Shown here: positions 1 to 7,506 of the stretch, piece by piece
Layout: each line of letters starts with the position of its first letter
How positions within the stretch are numbered: the stretch's first letter is position 1
From: Victivallales bacterium
GTDB lineage: Bacteria; Verrucomicrobiota; Lentisphaeria; Oligosphaerales; Oligosphaeraceae
Assembly (NCBI GenBank): GCA_017543165.1
Contig: JAFYGL010000216.1
Span: 1-17,937, forward strand
Length of the DNA: 17,937 bases
Direction: 5' to 3'
Notes under the pieces: generated by a model
The model's input: the letters and a program-made list of their open reading frames with translations, nothing else
What the model was told of the DNA's origin: nothing
Databases searched by the model: none
Program-made: the position numbers and the translations under genes

Positions 1-1012
1 GCAACTTGTTCACATAGTATCGTGTCCCATCCTCCGCCATGATGACGGGATACACATGCAAGTTTTCTCCATGCCTGCTCAACTCGAAATGCATGGAGGT
101 AAACTTGTGCAGATTAAGCGGATTGAATGGCTGCTGGCTTCGCTTCTCTATGAAACGGCCAGGCGTGGAGGCCCACTTGTTGAGCCATATCTGCTTGTCG
201 GCTGGCGAAATGGGCAGAAGCGTCATGGGACGGCCAGAGACGCCCAGGGCACGTAATTGCGGAAGCACCCATGTCAGGAAGTCGCTGTCCTGCTTTGACC
301 AGATGTATTCCGATGTGTGGCTGCCGTTCTCCGCATCCGCCTTTGCCAGCGAAGCCGCAAAACGCACCTTTGCAATGTCCATGAGATTCCTCATGCCATT
401 GATGACAAAGTAGAATCTTGCCTTCATTCCCTTGTAGTCGGGGATGAATTCGAGTTCAACTGTCAACTGTGCAGGGATGGGGCCTTTTGCGGCTTGCGGC
501 TGTGGCCTGGGTTGAAATGCGGGGCGCGGGGCAGGGGATTGCGGCCTTTGCGTGAAGATGTCGCTGAAGAAATCAGTTTGGCGTGGATTGGGAGTAGTAT
601 GCTGCGGAGCAGGACGCGCAGGGGAGGGCGACATCATTGGCGCCTGTGGCCTGTTTGCAGGGGCGGCTGGCCTGGCACTTATGTTTTCTTGCGGAAAGTC
701 CCACTCCATGTCCAGGCAGACCTGCTTCAGCATCAGATAGGCGGCGTATGTGTGGGCGCATCTGTCATTCTTGTAGCCGCAGGTGCAAGTTCGCTTCCAC
801 TGCCCGTCATCCTGCAATTTCCAGGTGCAGCGGTGCGCGCCAATTGTTGCCGCCAGTGATTTCTTGGTAAGGCTTAGGAGCAGGTCCTTTTCCGCGTTGA
901 CAATGCGGAGGGCCAGTAACTTGATTGGCTGTGGATAGTCCAGCGTGGCCATGTCTGGCCACGCCTCAAGCCAGGCTGGCTTCGTGTCTCCTATGAGCCT
1001 TATTTCGTTCAT
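1..1012 (-). CDS. SWIM zinc-finger protein, 3' end cut by window edge; probable N-terminus of a SNF2/HepA-type helicase
   Basis: The minus-strand frame starts at the ATG at 1012-1010 and stays open for 337 codons to the left edge, so no stop is visible. The protein has a SWIM-type zinc finger with the CxCx6CxH pattern: C76, C78, C85 and H87. A Pro/Gln-rich, low-complexity linker (about 112-182) follows, and then a folded region (about 183-337). SWIM fingers bind DNA or protein. In bacteria they commonly sit at the N-terminus of SNF2-family helicases, ahead of an accessory region and the ATPase motors. The 240-337 stretch resembles that accessory region, but no helicase motif is in view, so the helicase call is inference. 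No signal peptide or membrane segment is seen. No Shine-Dalgarno motif precedes the ATG, and the leader is A/T-rich. The 138-bp gap to the gene upstream contains palindromic repeats, so co-transcription is uncertain. Confidence 0.8.
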   Translation of the reverse strand, partial: MNEIRLIGDTKPAWLEAWPDMATLDYPQPIKLLALRIVNAEKDLLLSLTKKSLAATIGAHRCTWKLQDDGQWKRTCTCGYKNDRCAHTYAAYLMLKQVCLDMEWDFPQENISARPAAPANRPQAPMMSPSPARPAPQHTTPNPRQTDFFSDIFTQRPQSPAPRPAFQPRPQPQAAKGPIPAQLTVELEFIPDYKGMKARFYFVINGMRNLMDIAKVRFAASLAKADAENGSHTSEYIWSKQDSDFLTWVLPQLRALGVSGRPMTLLPISPADKQIWLNKWASTPGRFIEKRSQQPFNPLNLHKFTSMHFELSRHGENLHVYPVIMAEDGTRYYVNKL

Positions 1013-1024
1013 TTCTGATATAAA

Positions 1025-1061
1025 ATGTGAGCGCCAAAGCGTCCATGTGAGCGCCGAAGCG
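1025..1061. repeat. Two tandem 17-bp copies, period 20 bp
   Basis: ATGTGAGCGCCAAAGCG (1025-1041) is repeated as ATGTGAGCGCCGAAGCG (1045-1061), with one mismatch in 17. The second copy forms the left arm and loop of the adjacent palindrome. The first copy has no matching right arm, so it looks like a half-element left by duplication or decay. Confidence 0.75.
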
Positions 1062-1069
1062 GCGCTCAC
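1047..1069. repeat. REP-like palindrome, copy 1 of a two-copy family
   Basis: The arms GTGAGCGCC (1047-1055) and GGCGCTCAC (1061-1069) pair perfectly over 9 bp around the loop GAAGC. It lies about 80 bp past the stop of the M28-AAC(3) gene and 35 bp upstream of the SWIM gene start. The same element is at 15527-15549 with a compensatory change in the stem. There is no T-run, so it is not a canonical intrinsic terminator, although it could stabilise the 3' end of the upstream transcript. Confidence 0.75.
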
Positions 1070-1070
1070 T

Positions 1071-1150
1071 CAGGTTGGCCAACTTGAGAGGGGGCGCTTG
1101 TTGGATATCCGCGCAGGTTGGCCAACCGGGGGGATAACCGCGCAGGTTGG
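1071..1150. repeat. Three copies of a CAGGTTGG-based repeat, two palindromic
   Basis: CAGGTTGGCCAAC occurs at 1071-1083 and 1114-1126, and the truncated CAGGTTGG occurs at 1143-1150, abutting the stop codon of the M28-AAC(3) gene. GGTTGGCCAACC (1116-1127) is a perfect 12-bp palindrome. The second and third copies are preceded by GGATATCCGCG and GGATAACCGCG, so the repeat unit is longer than the palindrome. Unit spacings are 43 and 29 bp. The function is unknown; a protein-binding site array or a small decayed mobile repeat are both possible. Confidence 0.65.
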
Positions 1151-3835
1151 TTATTTGCCAGAGGCGTATTTCTTGCGTACTTCCTCGGTGGTTGCATCGA
1201 CGATGCGCGGGACGGCCTCGCATTTTGCACAGCCGTATTTGCCTTCCAAAACGGCCTTGTGGCATTCATGGAAGTCCTTCAACTTGAAGTACAATATGTG
1301 GGCGTTGGCGAAGTCTGCCTCGCGGATCAGTTTTCTCCTGCGCATGAGGCGGTATGTGTGTGTAAGCTGCGCTGGCTTGCAGAAGCCCTTTCTCCAGGAC
1401 CAGGTGGGCACTTTGCGGACACTGCCGTCTGGGAAGCGCACTGGATATTCCTCGCCGAATGGCTCCAGGCATTTCACATTGCAGGCGAATTCTACATTGT
1501 GCATGTATGTGACGGCGGTGGGGCACTGAATTGCCAGGCAGTAGCCGTCTTCCTTCATCAGCAAATCCAGTGGCGAGCCTTCGCCCAGAACGCAGACCTC
1601 GTGGTGGTGCTCAAGGATTTCCCTGGCACCATTGCCCCATGCGGAGAAGGAGTGCGTGGGATTCATCGAGCGGAACACGCCTGGCATCACGCGGAACGCA
1701 TTGGACAATGCCCCGCATTGTGAAGGCGTGGTCTTGGGGTCGAATACGCCGTCTTCTGGGAACTTGAAGAAGTTGAAGGCGGGCATCATGAGCAGTCCGT
1801 CCTTCCCGATATGCTCCATCAGCATCTTTGCGACCGCCTCTGGCCCGCCTTCGATTTCGCCCAGCGCGGAGAATGCGCAGTGCACAATCAGTTTGGCGTC
1901 TTTGGCTACGCCCAGGCTCGCCAGCGTGCTTTCTAGCTGTTCAGGGGTTGAACTGTATTTTTTCTCTACCGTGATATAGCCGTATTTTTCCAGGAACTGG
2001 AAGTCTTCCAGAATTGCGCTGATTTCCTCCTTGGTGAGGATGATGCCTTGTGAATACTGCATCTTCAGTATTGCGTCCGCCAGCGTGATCTTGCCGTCGC
2101 AGAAGCCATATACAATAAAGACAGTCTTGAACTTGAAGCCACGCCTTTCCTCCCAGGGAACCAGCGCCTGGGAAACCAGATATCCTGGTTGCTTCACGTG
2201 GATGATCATGTTTGCGGCATGAAGCAGCGGCACTGGCATTCTGTTGCTTGAATCTTCCGACAACTGCTCTATTGCAGGGGCGGCCAGCACATCCAGCCTG
2301 CTGCGTATGTCGCTTTCAACTACAGTGCCTGGCGCGTACTTGTTGATGTCCATCAGGCGCTTGACAATTAGTTCCTTGAAGTGCAGCAGGCGGCCCAATG
2401 CGAAGTAGGGCAGCATTTCCTCCTTCATGTAGCCGCTGAGGGATTCGCTTATCTTCTCCTGGAATGTCTTTGTGGCGGCGGCCATGAGTTCTGGCAGAAG
2501 AGCCTTGAATTCCTCCTTGCCGTAGGTGGCTTCGACTGCGATTGCAGTTGCCAGTGTGGCATCCGCGCAGCGTCCCATGTCCCAGTCATTGGCTGAGAAG
2601 ATGGGGTGCGTGCTGTGGTGCAGTTTGTAGTGTGTGTTGTTAAGCCAGTTGCTTGGAATGCCGATTGCGGCCACGGACATGAATGTGTCGTCCGACAGGT
2701 TGCCTGCCTGCTGGGTTATGTCGATGCCAGGGAACTGGCCCAGTGCGTCAGGCAGTATCCAGTCGGTGAAGGAAGGCGCTGCGTCGAAAGTGAGGCGCAC
2801 TTTGTTGTGCTTGCGCCCGTTCTCATCCTCGGAGATGTGGCACACGCAGTCGAAACTGTATGCGTGGAGTGCCTTGCGCACGTTCTCCTTCTCAGCAAAC
2901 CAGGCGCTGAAACCATACAGTTCCATGCCGATGATGACACGCAGCGTCTTCTTCAACGGCGGCAACTTGCCTTCCTGGGACAGTTTGCGCACCGCCGAGG
3001 CCACGGCGATTGCGTTTGCCGCGCCTGATGCGTCGTCCGTCTCGAATGGCTCGTAGATGTGTGCGATGAGCAGGATTTCATCCTTGCTTTCGCCAGGGAT
3101 TACGCCTGTTATCAAGTTGATTTCACCATCGTAGATTTTTGTTCTGACGATGCCGTGTCCAGTCACGGTCTTGCCTTCTGCAAGCAGTTGCCTTATGAAG
3201 TTCGCCTTGCGCGGCGTGATGGAGAGGAATGTGCCGCGCCTGTCGCCCAGTGCATGGTACCATCCCTGGCGGGAGATTCCGTTGCTCCACCTGTAGTCGT
3301 CAATCGCCACATCTGGCATCTGTGAATCGCAGGCCAGGCAGGCAACTGCGCCAGCCGCGTTGCATTTGTTGTATGCGCCAGTGAATCCAGGCTGGTAAAC
3401 CATGACGATCTTGCCCTTCACATCTGGGTTGTCATGGTCCACGTCCGCCCAGTCAACGACTTGGCCGCTGAAGCCTTCTGGCGCGGATGGGGCGCTCCAC
3501 ATGCCCACAGCGTACGGGCTTTCGTTGGTATCGCATATCATTGCCTCCTCTGGTGTGAGGCCTGGCACATCCAGTTGGAAGAATGAGCGTCCCGTCCTGT
3601 CCCAGGCCTGGGGCATGATGCAGTCCAGATTGCGGCTTTTGCCATCGCATTTCAGGGGAATCTGCCTTACGTCCTGGAAGCCCTCCGCCTTCAGGAATTG
3701 CTCGCATACGTATGCCGACCTGGCAAAATTCTCCTGGCCGTAGCATTTTTCGATTTGCGCGATGATTTCAGTGCGTGTCTTGGCATTGTCAATGTCCATC
3801 GCCATTGCCAAGTCCTTTACTAATTGCTCAAGCAT
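1151..3835 (-). CDS. Fusion: degenerate M28/DUF4910-like aminopeptidase + winged-helix-like linker + AAC(3)-family N-acetyltransferase
   Basis: This 894-residue protein has no signal peptide and is predicted cytoplasmic. Residues about 30-440 look like an M28/DUF4910-type zinc aminopeptidase with a PA-like insert (about 90-230). H259, D267/D268 with DDASG, E305, D382 and H407/H408 sit where metal ligands are expected. However, the Asp two residues after the first His is missing, and the usual Glu-Glu pair is Met304-Glu305, so catalysis is doubtful. Residues about 560-625 look like a winged helix. Residues about 633-870 match the aminoglycoside 3-N-acetyltransferase (Antibiotic_NAT) fold: VHCAFSALGEIEGG (651-664), FRSMNPTHSF (721-730) with the expected catalytic His728, and TYMHNVEF (776-783). 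AAC(3) relatives transfer an acetyl group from acetyl-CoA to amines; outside resistance, many act on amino sugars. The true substrate is unknown, and antibiotic resistance should not be assumed. The start is supported by AGGA nine bases upstream. The upstream gap carries palindromes. Confidence 0.85.
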   Translation of the reverse strand: MLEQLVKDLAMAMDIDNAKTRTEIIAQIEKCYGQENFARSAYVCEQFLKAEGFQDVRQIPLKCDGKSRNLDCIMPQAWDRTGRSFFQLDVPGLTPEEAMICDTNESPYAVGMWSAPSAPEGFSGQVVDWADVDHDNPDVKGKIVMVYQPGFTGAYNKCNAAGAVACLACDSQMPDVAIDDYRWSNGISRQGWYHALGDRRGTFLSITPRKANFIRQLLAEGKTVTGHGIVRTKIYDGEINLITGVIPGESKDEILLIAHIYEPFETDDASGAANAIAVASAVRKLSQEGKLPPLKKTLRVIIGMELYGFSAWFAEKENVRKALHAYSFDCVCHISEDENGRKHNKVRLTFDAAPSFTDWILPDALGQFPGIDITQQAGNLSDDTFMSVAAIGIPSNWLNNTHYKLHHSTHPIFSANDWDMGRCADATLATAIAVEATYGKEEFKALLPELMAAATKTFQEKISESLSGYMKEEMLPYFALGRLLHFKELIVKRLMDINKYAPGTVVESDIRSRLDVLAAPAIEQLSEDSSNRMPVPLLHAANMIIHVKQPGYLVSQALVPWEERRGFKFKTVFIVYGFCDGKITLADAILKMQYSQGIILTKEEISAILEDFQFLEKYGYITVEKKYSSTPEQLESTLASLGVAKDAKLIVHCAFSALGEIEGGPEAVAKMLMEHIGKDGLLMMPAFNFFKFPEDGVFDPKTTPSQCGALSNAFRVMPGVFRSMNPTHSFSAWGNGAREILEHHHEVCVLGEGSPLDLLMKEDGYCLAIQCPTAVTYMHNVEFACNVKCLEPFGEEYPVRFPDGSVRKVPTWSWRKGFCKPAQLTHTYRLMRRRKLIREADFANAHILYFKLKDFHECHKAVLEGKYGCAKCEAVPRIVDATTEEVRKKYASGK

Positions 3836-3972
3836 GATGCCTTGTCCTAAGTTTTTTGTTTGTTTTTAACGGGCGTTAACGGGCGGGCTGAAGTCCGCCC
3901 CTACGATAACGGGCGTTCACGGGCGTTCACGGGCGGGCTAAGCCCGCCCCTACGATACGCCCGTTGCCGCCG
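3836..3972. other. 137-bp intergenic spacer between the CE15 and M28-AAC(3) genes
   Basis: No coding potential is seen. On the minus strand it holds the Shine-Dalgarno-like AGGA (3846-3849) of the M28-AAC(3) gene, preceded by an A-rich stretch (rc of 3851-3867). The rest is the GC-rich repeat cluster annotated separately. The hairpins followed by the A-rich stretch do not form a standard terminator in the minus direction. The spacer could weaken read-through from the esterase gene or host a promoter, but no convincing -35/-10 pair is visible. Confidence 0.5.
3869..3957. repeat. Paired GC palindromes within 10-bp-spaced ACGGGCG units
   Basis: ACGGGCG begins at 3869, 3879, 3909, 3919 and 3929, that is, at 10-bp spacing with one 30-bp interval. 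Two of these units continue into near-identical 29-30 bp elements (3879-3908 and 3929-3957). Each is a hairpin followed by CCTACGATA. Hairpin 1 is GGGCGGGC-TGAA-GTCCGCCC, 8 bp with one G-T wobble. Hairpin 2 is GGGCGGGC-TAA-GCCCGCCC, 8 bp and perfect. The element resembles GC-rich intergenic palindromes seen in many genomes. It reads as a tandem duplication inside a short tandem repeat. Confidence 0.75.
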
Positions 3973-5445
3973 TTAACGTTTGCGACCGAAGAGGCGGTCT
4001 GCGAAGTCGTAGTAGTTTGCCCAGTCCTTCGCGGTGATGGAGTGTTTGCCCGTGCGCAGGTGGTAGTGCATTACGCCGCTGTGTATCGGCGTGTCAGGGG
4101 CAGGCCATTCCGCATTCTCCAATGTGGGCATGCCATACAGTTTCCATGCGGGGGATGAGGCCTTCAGCGACAGGAATTCGCCCTTGGGGTCGGCATTGAT
4201 GTCCTGTGTGGCGCTTGCCACGTAGATGCCTCTTGGCGCGATCAACGCCAGCAGCTGGTGCTGGTCAATGGGCAGGTCTTCCACATTGTCAATGTATTCC
4301 ACGGACTTGCCGCAGAGCCAGGTGCCTTTTTCCCAGTAGTCAATGGGCAGTGTCTCGCCGAAGTTGCGCCTGGATATCTTGGCGCCCGCGCTGCCCGAAT
4401 TGTTGGAAATGGCGCCTGCGAAGCGCTGGTCTGTGGCGGCAGCCCACAGAGCGGTCTTGCCCAGGCGGGAATGCCCTACGGTGATTGCCTTTGTGGCGTC
4501 CACCAGCGGCTCCTTCTCCAGCGCATCCAGCATGATGGAATAGCACCATGCCCATGCGCCGATGATGGAATACTTGCGCAGCCACTTGCCAGCCTTGGCT
4601 TCCGAGAATGGCACCATGTATTCGGTGCGTATGTCCTCAGGCGGGCAGAGCAATGCGAATGGGCTCATGCGCATGCCGTTCATGTGGTCTGGGCATGCCT
4701 GCAAATACGAGGCGGTCGCCACAGCATAGCCCCGCTTGATTGCCTCCACTATGTTGTATGCCTCCAGGTTGTAGGAGCGTCTCTTGCCGCTGATGCGCCC
4801 GAGGTAGGACTTCCCGTTTTTGCTGCCGTGAAACACGGTATGGGCCACTGTGATATCGCTTTCGGGCGTAATGGCATGGTTGCCGCCGAATGACAGTCCC
4901 ACGAACACGGGGGAGGGGGCCTTGGCGTTCTTGGGGACGTAGAGCAGCATGTCCAGGTGATGATGCCTTCCGTCCTTCATGTCGCTGTTGATGCGGATTT
5001 CCTTGCGGATTGCCAGGCCGTCCAGCGCATCGTCCTTTTCGGAGAGCAACTCGAATGTAAGGCTGTCAGGCTTTCCAGGCATCAGGCCATACATGATTTC
5101 CTTGAACAACTGGAGAGTGCGTGGCCTTTCCTCCTTTTCCCATTCTTCCTTGGTCTTGGATACGATGGGGGGCAGCGTGTATTTCACGACTTTGCTCTCG
5201 TCTTTGTTGTAATGTATTCGCCAGAGTTTTTCGGAGTATGCCGCGACTGCCTGGAAGGCCATTTTCGCGCCATAGTCGTCTAGATACTCTGCTATTTCCT
5301 GTAATGTGGCATCATCAAGGTTGACATTCTTCACTTGCATTTTCAGGGCCCTTTCCGTGGATGGCTCGTTCAGGACTACATTTTTTGTGACGCATCCCGC
5401 GAGCGCAACGGCGACTACTACAATTGTAAAAAAACTGATTTTCAT
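3973..5445 (-). CDS. CE15 glucuronoyl esterase, lipoprotein
   Basis: This 490-residue protein starts with a lipoprotein signal (hydrophobic 4-16, lipobox LAGC ending at Cys18), so it is probably anchored to a membrane facing outside the cytoplasm. The esterase core has the CE15 signature GHSRLGK (324-330) with nucleophile Ser326 and Arg327, expected to stabilise the oxyanion. Also present are DQRF and NNSGSAGA (339-354), the LPIDQHQLLALIAPR block (391-405), DINADPKGEF (415-424) where most relatives have Trp instead of Ile416-Asn417, and His468 as the catalytic base. CE15 enzymes cleave esters between 4-O-methyl-glucuronic acid of xylan and lignin alcohols. The 130-residue N-terminal extension ahead of the core is longer than in minimal CE15 enzymes. 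The gene begins 27 bp after the stop of the upstream GH-fold gene, which suggests an operon. It has no Shine-Dalgarno motif: the start follows an A-rich CAAAAA, but the lipobox fixes it. The family call is firm; the exact substrate is inferred. Confidence 0.93.
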   Translation of the reverse strand: MKISFFTIVVVAVALAGCVTKNVVLNEPSTERALKMQVKNVNLDDATLQEIAEYLDDYGAKMAFQAVAAYSEKLWRIHYNKDESKVVKYTLPPIVSKTKEEWEKEERPRTLQLFKEIMYGLMPGKPDSLTFELLSEKDDALDGLAIRKEIRINSDMKDGRHHHLDMLLYVPKNAKAPSPVFVGLSFGGNHAITPESDITVAHTVFHGSKNGKSYLGRISGKRRSYNLEAYNIVEAIKRGYAVATASYLQACPDHMNGMRMSPFALLCPPEDIRTEYMVPFSEAKAGKWLRKYSIIGAWAWCYSIMLDALEKEPLVDATKAITVGHSRLGKTALWAAATDQRFAGAISNNSGSAGAKISRRNFGETLPIDYWEKGTWLCGKSVEYIDNVEDLPIDQHQLLALIAPRGIYVASATQDINADPKGEFLSLKASSPAWKLYGMPTLENAEWPAPDTPIHSGVMHYHLRTGKHSITAKDWANYYDFADRLFGRKR

Positions 5446-5472
5446 TTTTTGAAAACTAATGCAATCATGAAA

Positions 5473-7506
5473 TCACAGATTAAGACAACCGCGGTAAGTG
5501 GCAATTTCCCGCAGTGCGGCATGTACCTGGCGTACTTTCCATTCCAGGTGCCACTTGTCCGTCACATATTCCATGCTTGGTTCCCATCCGATTCTGGAAT
5601 CCGTCTCCACAGCGGGGATGGTGTCCTTTGCATTTTCGATTTCCGTGTATGCCAGTTTTTCGATTTCGTCCAGTATTGCCAGCGCCTCTTCCTTGGTGGT
5701 GCTGGTCTGCATCTTCATGTTCAACTGCCACCACTGCTTGATGTGGATGGTGGTGTTGATGGAGTTGCGGATGAAATGCCCAAGCGCCTCCAGGCGTTCT
5801 CCTTCTGGCGTGTCCTTGACTTCCTGGACCGCCTCAAGCCCTTCGTTCCACAATTTCAGCATGCGGTGCAAAGCCCTCAGCTCAGCGGGATAGCGGAGGA
5901 AGCCAGGCGTCTGGTTCTCGTTTTCGTATGGGGTGTAGAATGTCTTGATGATGCCGCTGCCGAAATGGGCATGTGGCGCGGTGGGGAACTTGATTTCCTT
6001 GGGGGACATGGTGCGGGTTATGTTTGGCTGGAAAATGAATGGATATGCCGCGCCCACGCGCCATGGGCCGTACTGGTCCTCGTTGCTGGCTGTGTAGTGG
6101 TTCATTGCCTCGCCCCAGAGTTTCCATGCCTTGAGCACTGCGTCCGCATGTTTTTTGCCGTAGTCGCGGATTGCGGCTTTGCGGAACAGTTCGTCATAGT
6201 CTGGCTCGAAGCCGTCCCATCCAGTCCACTTTACGATATCTGAGGCGATGCAGTTCCAGAATCCGTAGTGGTGTGTCGCATAGAGGCTGTTCACGCCCCA
6301 TTCATAGTGTGCCTTGCGGAGGCGCAGGCACCTGGTGAGCCAGCGGTATGGCACTGGCACGTATGGCACCACGCCGAAGTCCCAGGCCACGCCAGCCACG
6401 TTGCAGTTCGCGGAGAGGCGGAGCCCCAGTTTGTGGGCTTCCTCGCATTCGCTGGTGAAGTAGTATCCTGGCTCCGTGGCGGAGATGGTGTAGTCCATGA
6501 CAGGTGTCTTCAAGCCCTCCAGTTCACGCTTGGAGAAAATCTCGTAGGTCACGCTGAGGCCGATGTCCTTGGGCAGGTTCTCCAGGAACTTCTTGCGTAT
6601 GTCAAGGGGCGCATATCCCCAGTTGTAGGTGCTCCAGCCCACCTTTGCCGTTGGCTTGACGGCATGCACGGCCTTCTTCACGCATTCCAGATATGCGGGA
6701 TAGTCGTAGCACGGATACCATCCAGGGCTGGGCCTCGTGTCCGGAATGCCGTCAATCACGCTGAGCTTGTATGGCTTGCCTGACGTGTGCGGGTCCTTGC
6801 TGGGGAAACTAAGGGATTCGCCGCACATTCCAATGCCGACTGCCTTTGGGTAGCGGCGGAAAAGTTCGCCATAGACTGCGTCAAAATACTGCTGCACATT
6901 ATCCTCGTCAGGATGATGGTAGCACTGCATGTAGTTGAATATGGTGGATTTTACGCCGAAACGCTCCGCGCGCTCCATGATGTCGTTTATGTTTGCGGGG
7001 CCAGCGGCTGTGACGTCAAAGTCCTTGACCATGATGCATATTGTGTCGTATCCCGCATGTACGATTGCCCGCAGTTCGCTGTCGCAGTAGTCGTCGATGC
7101 CGCATCCTGAATGGACGCTGATGCCGTTGTATATGGGTGTGCGGTCGAAAGTGCCCTTTTGCAGGACGGGTGCGCCCTCCAGGCTCATGATGTCCTCGAT
7201 ATGGACAGTTGCCTTGAATGCGTCCATTTGGAATGTACTGACGGTGATGTGCTTGTCTTCCACAATGAGGTCGAAGCCCTTTTTGCGCTGTGTGTTTTCC
7301 TGGAACCAGAGCACCTTCTCCCCGTCCGTATGCGTAAGCCTCAGGGATATGCCCATTGACACGAAAAGGTAGTCCTGCAAGTCATTGACTGCGTTTACAA
7401 TTACAATGCCAGCGTCCTCCGCGAAGCCCAGCCTCCAGCTTTCATCCAAAAGCACCTCGTTTGGAAGGGGTGCTCTTTCTGCATCGCGGCGTCCTGGAAC
7501 GTGCAC
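5473..7506 (-). CDS. Putative glycoside hydrolase (zincin-like N-terminal domain + TIM barrel), family unassigned
   Basis: This frame of 677 residues begins at a GTG (7506-7504). Residues about 25-110 look like the small alpha/beta domain that precedes the catalytic barrel in GH20, GH67 and GH84 enzymes, including a hydrophobic strand, NDLQDYL and ITVSTFQMDAFKA. A barrel-like part (about 120-430) contains acidic candidates at strand ends: Glu230 in GMCGES, Glu322 in VTYEIF and Glu345. A helical C-terminal part (about 530-677) ends with the motif DSRIGWEPSMEY (636-647). No signal peptide is seen, so it probably acts on imported oligosaccharides. The neighbouring glucuronoyl esterase makes an alpha-glucuronidase-like role tempting, but the residues do not establish it. 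The GTG has no good Shine-Dalgarno. A better start (ATG at 7551 with GGGAG) lies in the same frame but is interrupted by TAG at its fourth codon, so the gene may be expressed poorly or be newly damaged. It ends in TGA, 27 bp before the esterase gene. Confidence 0.72.
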   Translation of the reverse strand: MHVPGRRDAERAPLPNEVLLDESWRLGFAEDAGIVIVNAVNDLQDYLFVSMGISLRLTHTDGEKVLWFQENTQRKKGFDLIVEDKHITVSTFQMDAFKATVHIEDIMSLEGAPVLQKGTFDRTPIYNGISVHSGCGIDDYCDSELRAIVHAGYDTICIMVKDFDVTAAGPANINDIMERAERFGVKSTIFNYMQCYHHPDEDNVQQYFDAVYGELFRRYPKAVGIGMCGESLSFPSKDPHTSGKPYKLSVIDGIPDTRPSPGWYPCYDYPAYLECVKKAVHAVKPTAKVGWSTYNWGYAPLDIRKKFLENLPKDIGLSVTYEIFSKRELEGLKTPVMDYTISATEPGYYFTSECEEAHKLGLRLSANCNVAGVAWDFGVVPYVPVPYRWLTRCLRLRKAHYEWGVNSLYATHHYGFWNCIASDIVKWTGWDGFEPDYDELFRKAAIRDYGKKHADAVLKAWKLWGEAMNHYTASNEDQYGPWRVGAAYPFIFQPNITRTMSPKEIKFPTAPHAHFGSGIIKTFYTPYENENQTPGFLRYPAELRALHRMLKLWNEGLEAVQEVKDTPEGERLEALGHFIRNSINTTIHIKQWWQLNMKMQTSTTKEEALAILDEIEKLAYTEIENAKDTIPAVETDSRIGWEPSMEYVTDKWHLEWKVRQVHAALREIATYRGCLNL

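Noticed and set aside
1151..3835. Aminoglycoside resistance gene
   Set aside because: The AAC(3) fold is used for many amine substrates. The fusion context and chromosomal glycan locus give no support for a resistance role.
3869..3957. CRISPR array
   Set aside because: The units are short, palindromic and 10 or 30 bp apart without unique spacers of constant length, and no cas gene is near.
5335..6243. 302-codon plus-strand open frame
   Set aside because: It is antisense to the esterase start and the GH-fold gene, has low-complexity composition and no recognisable domain.
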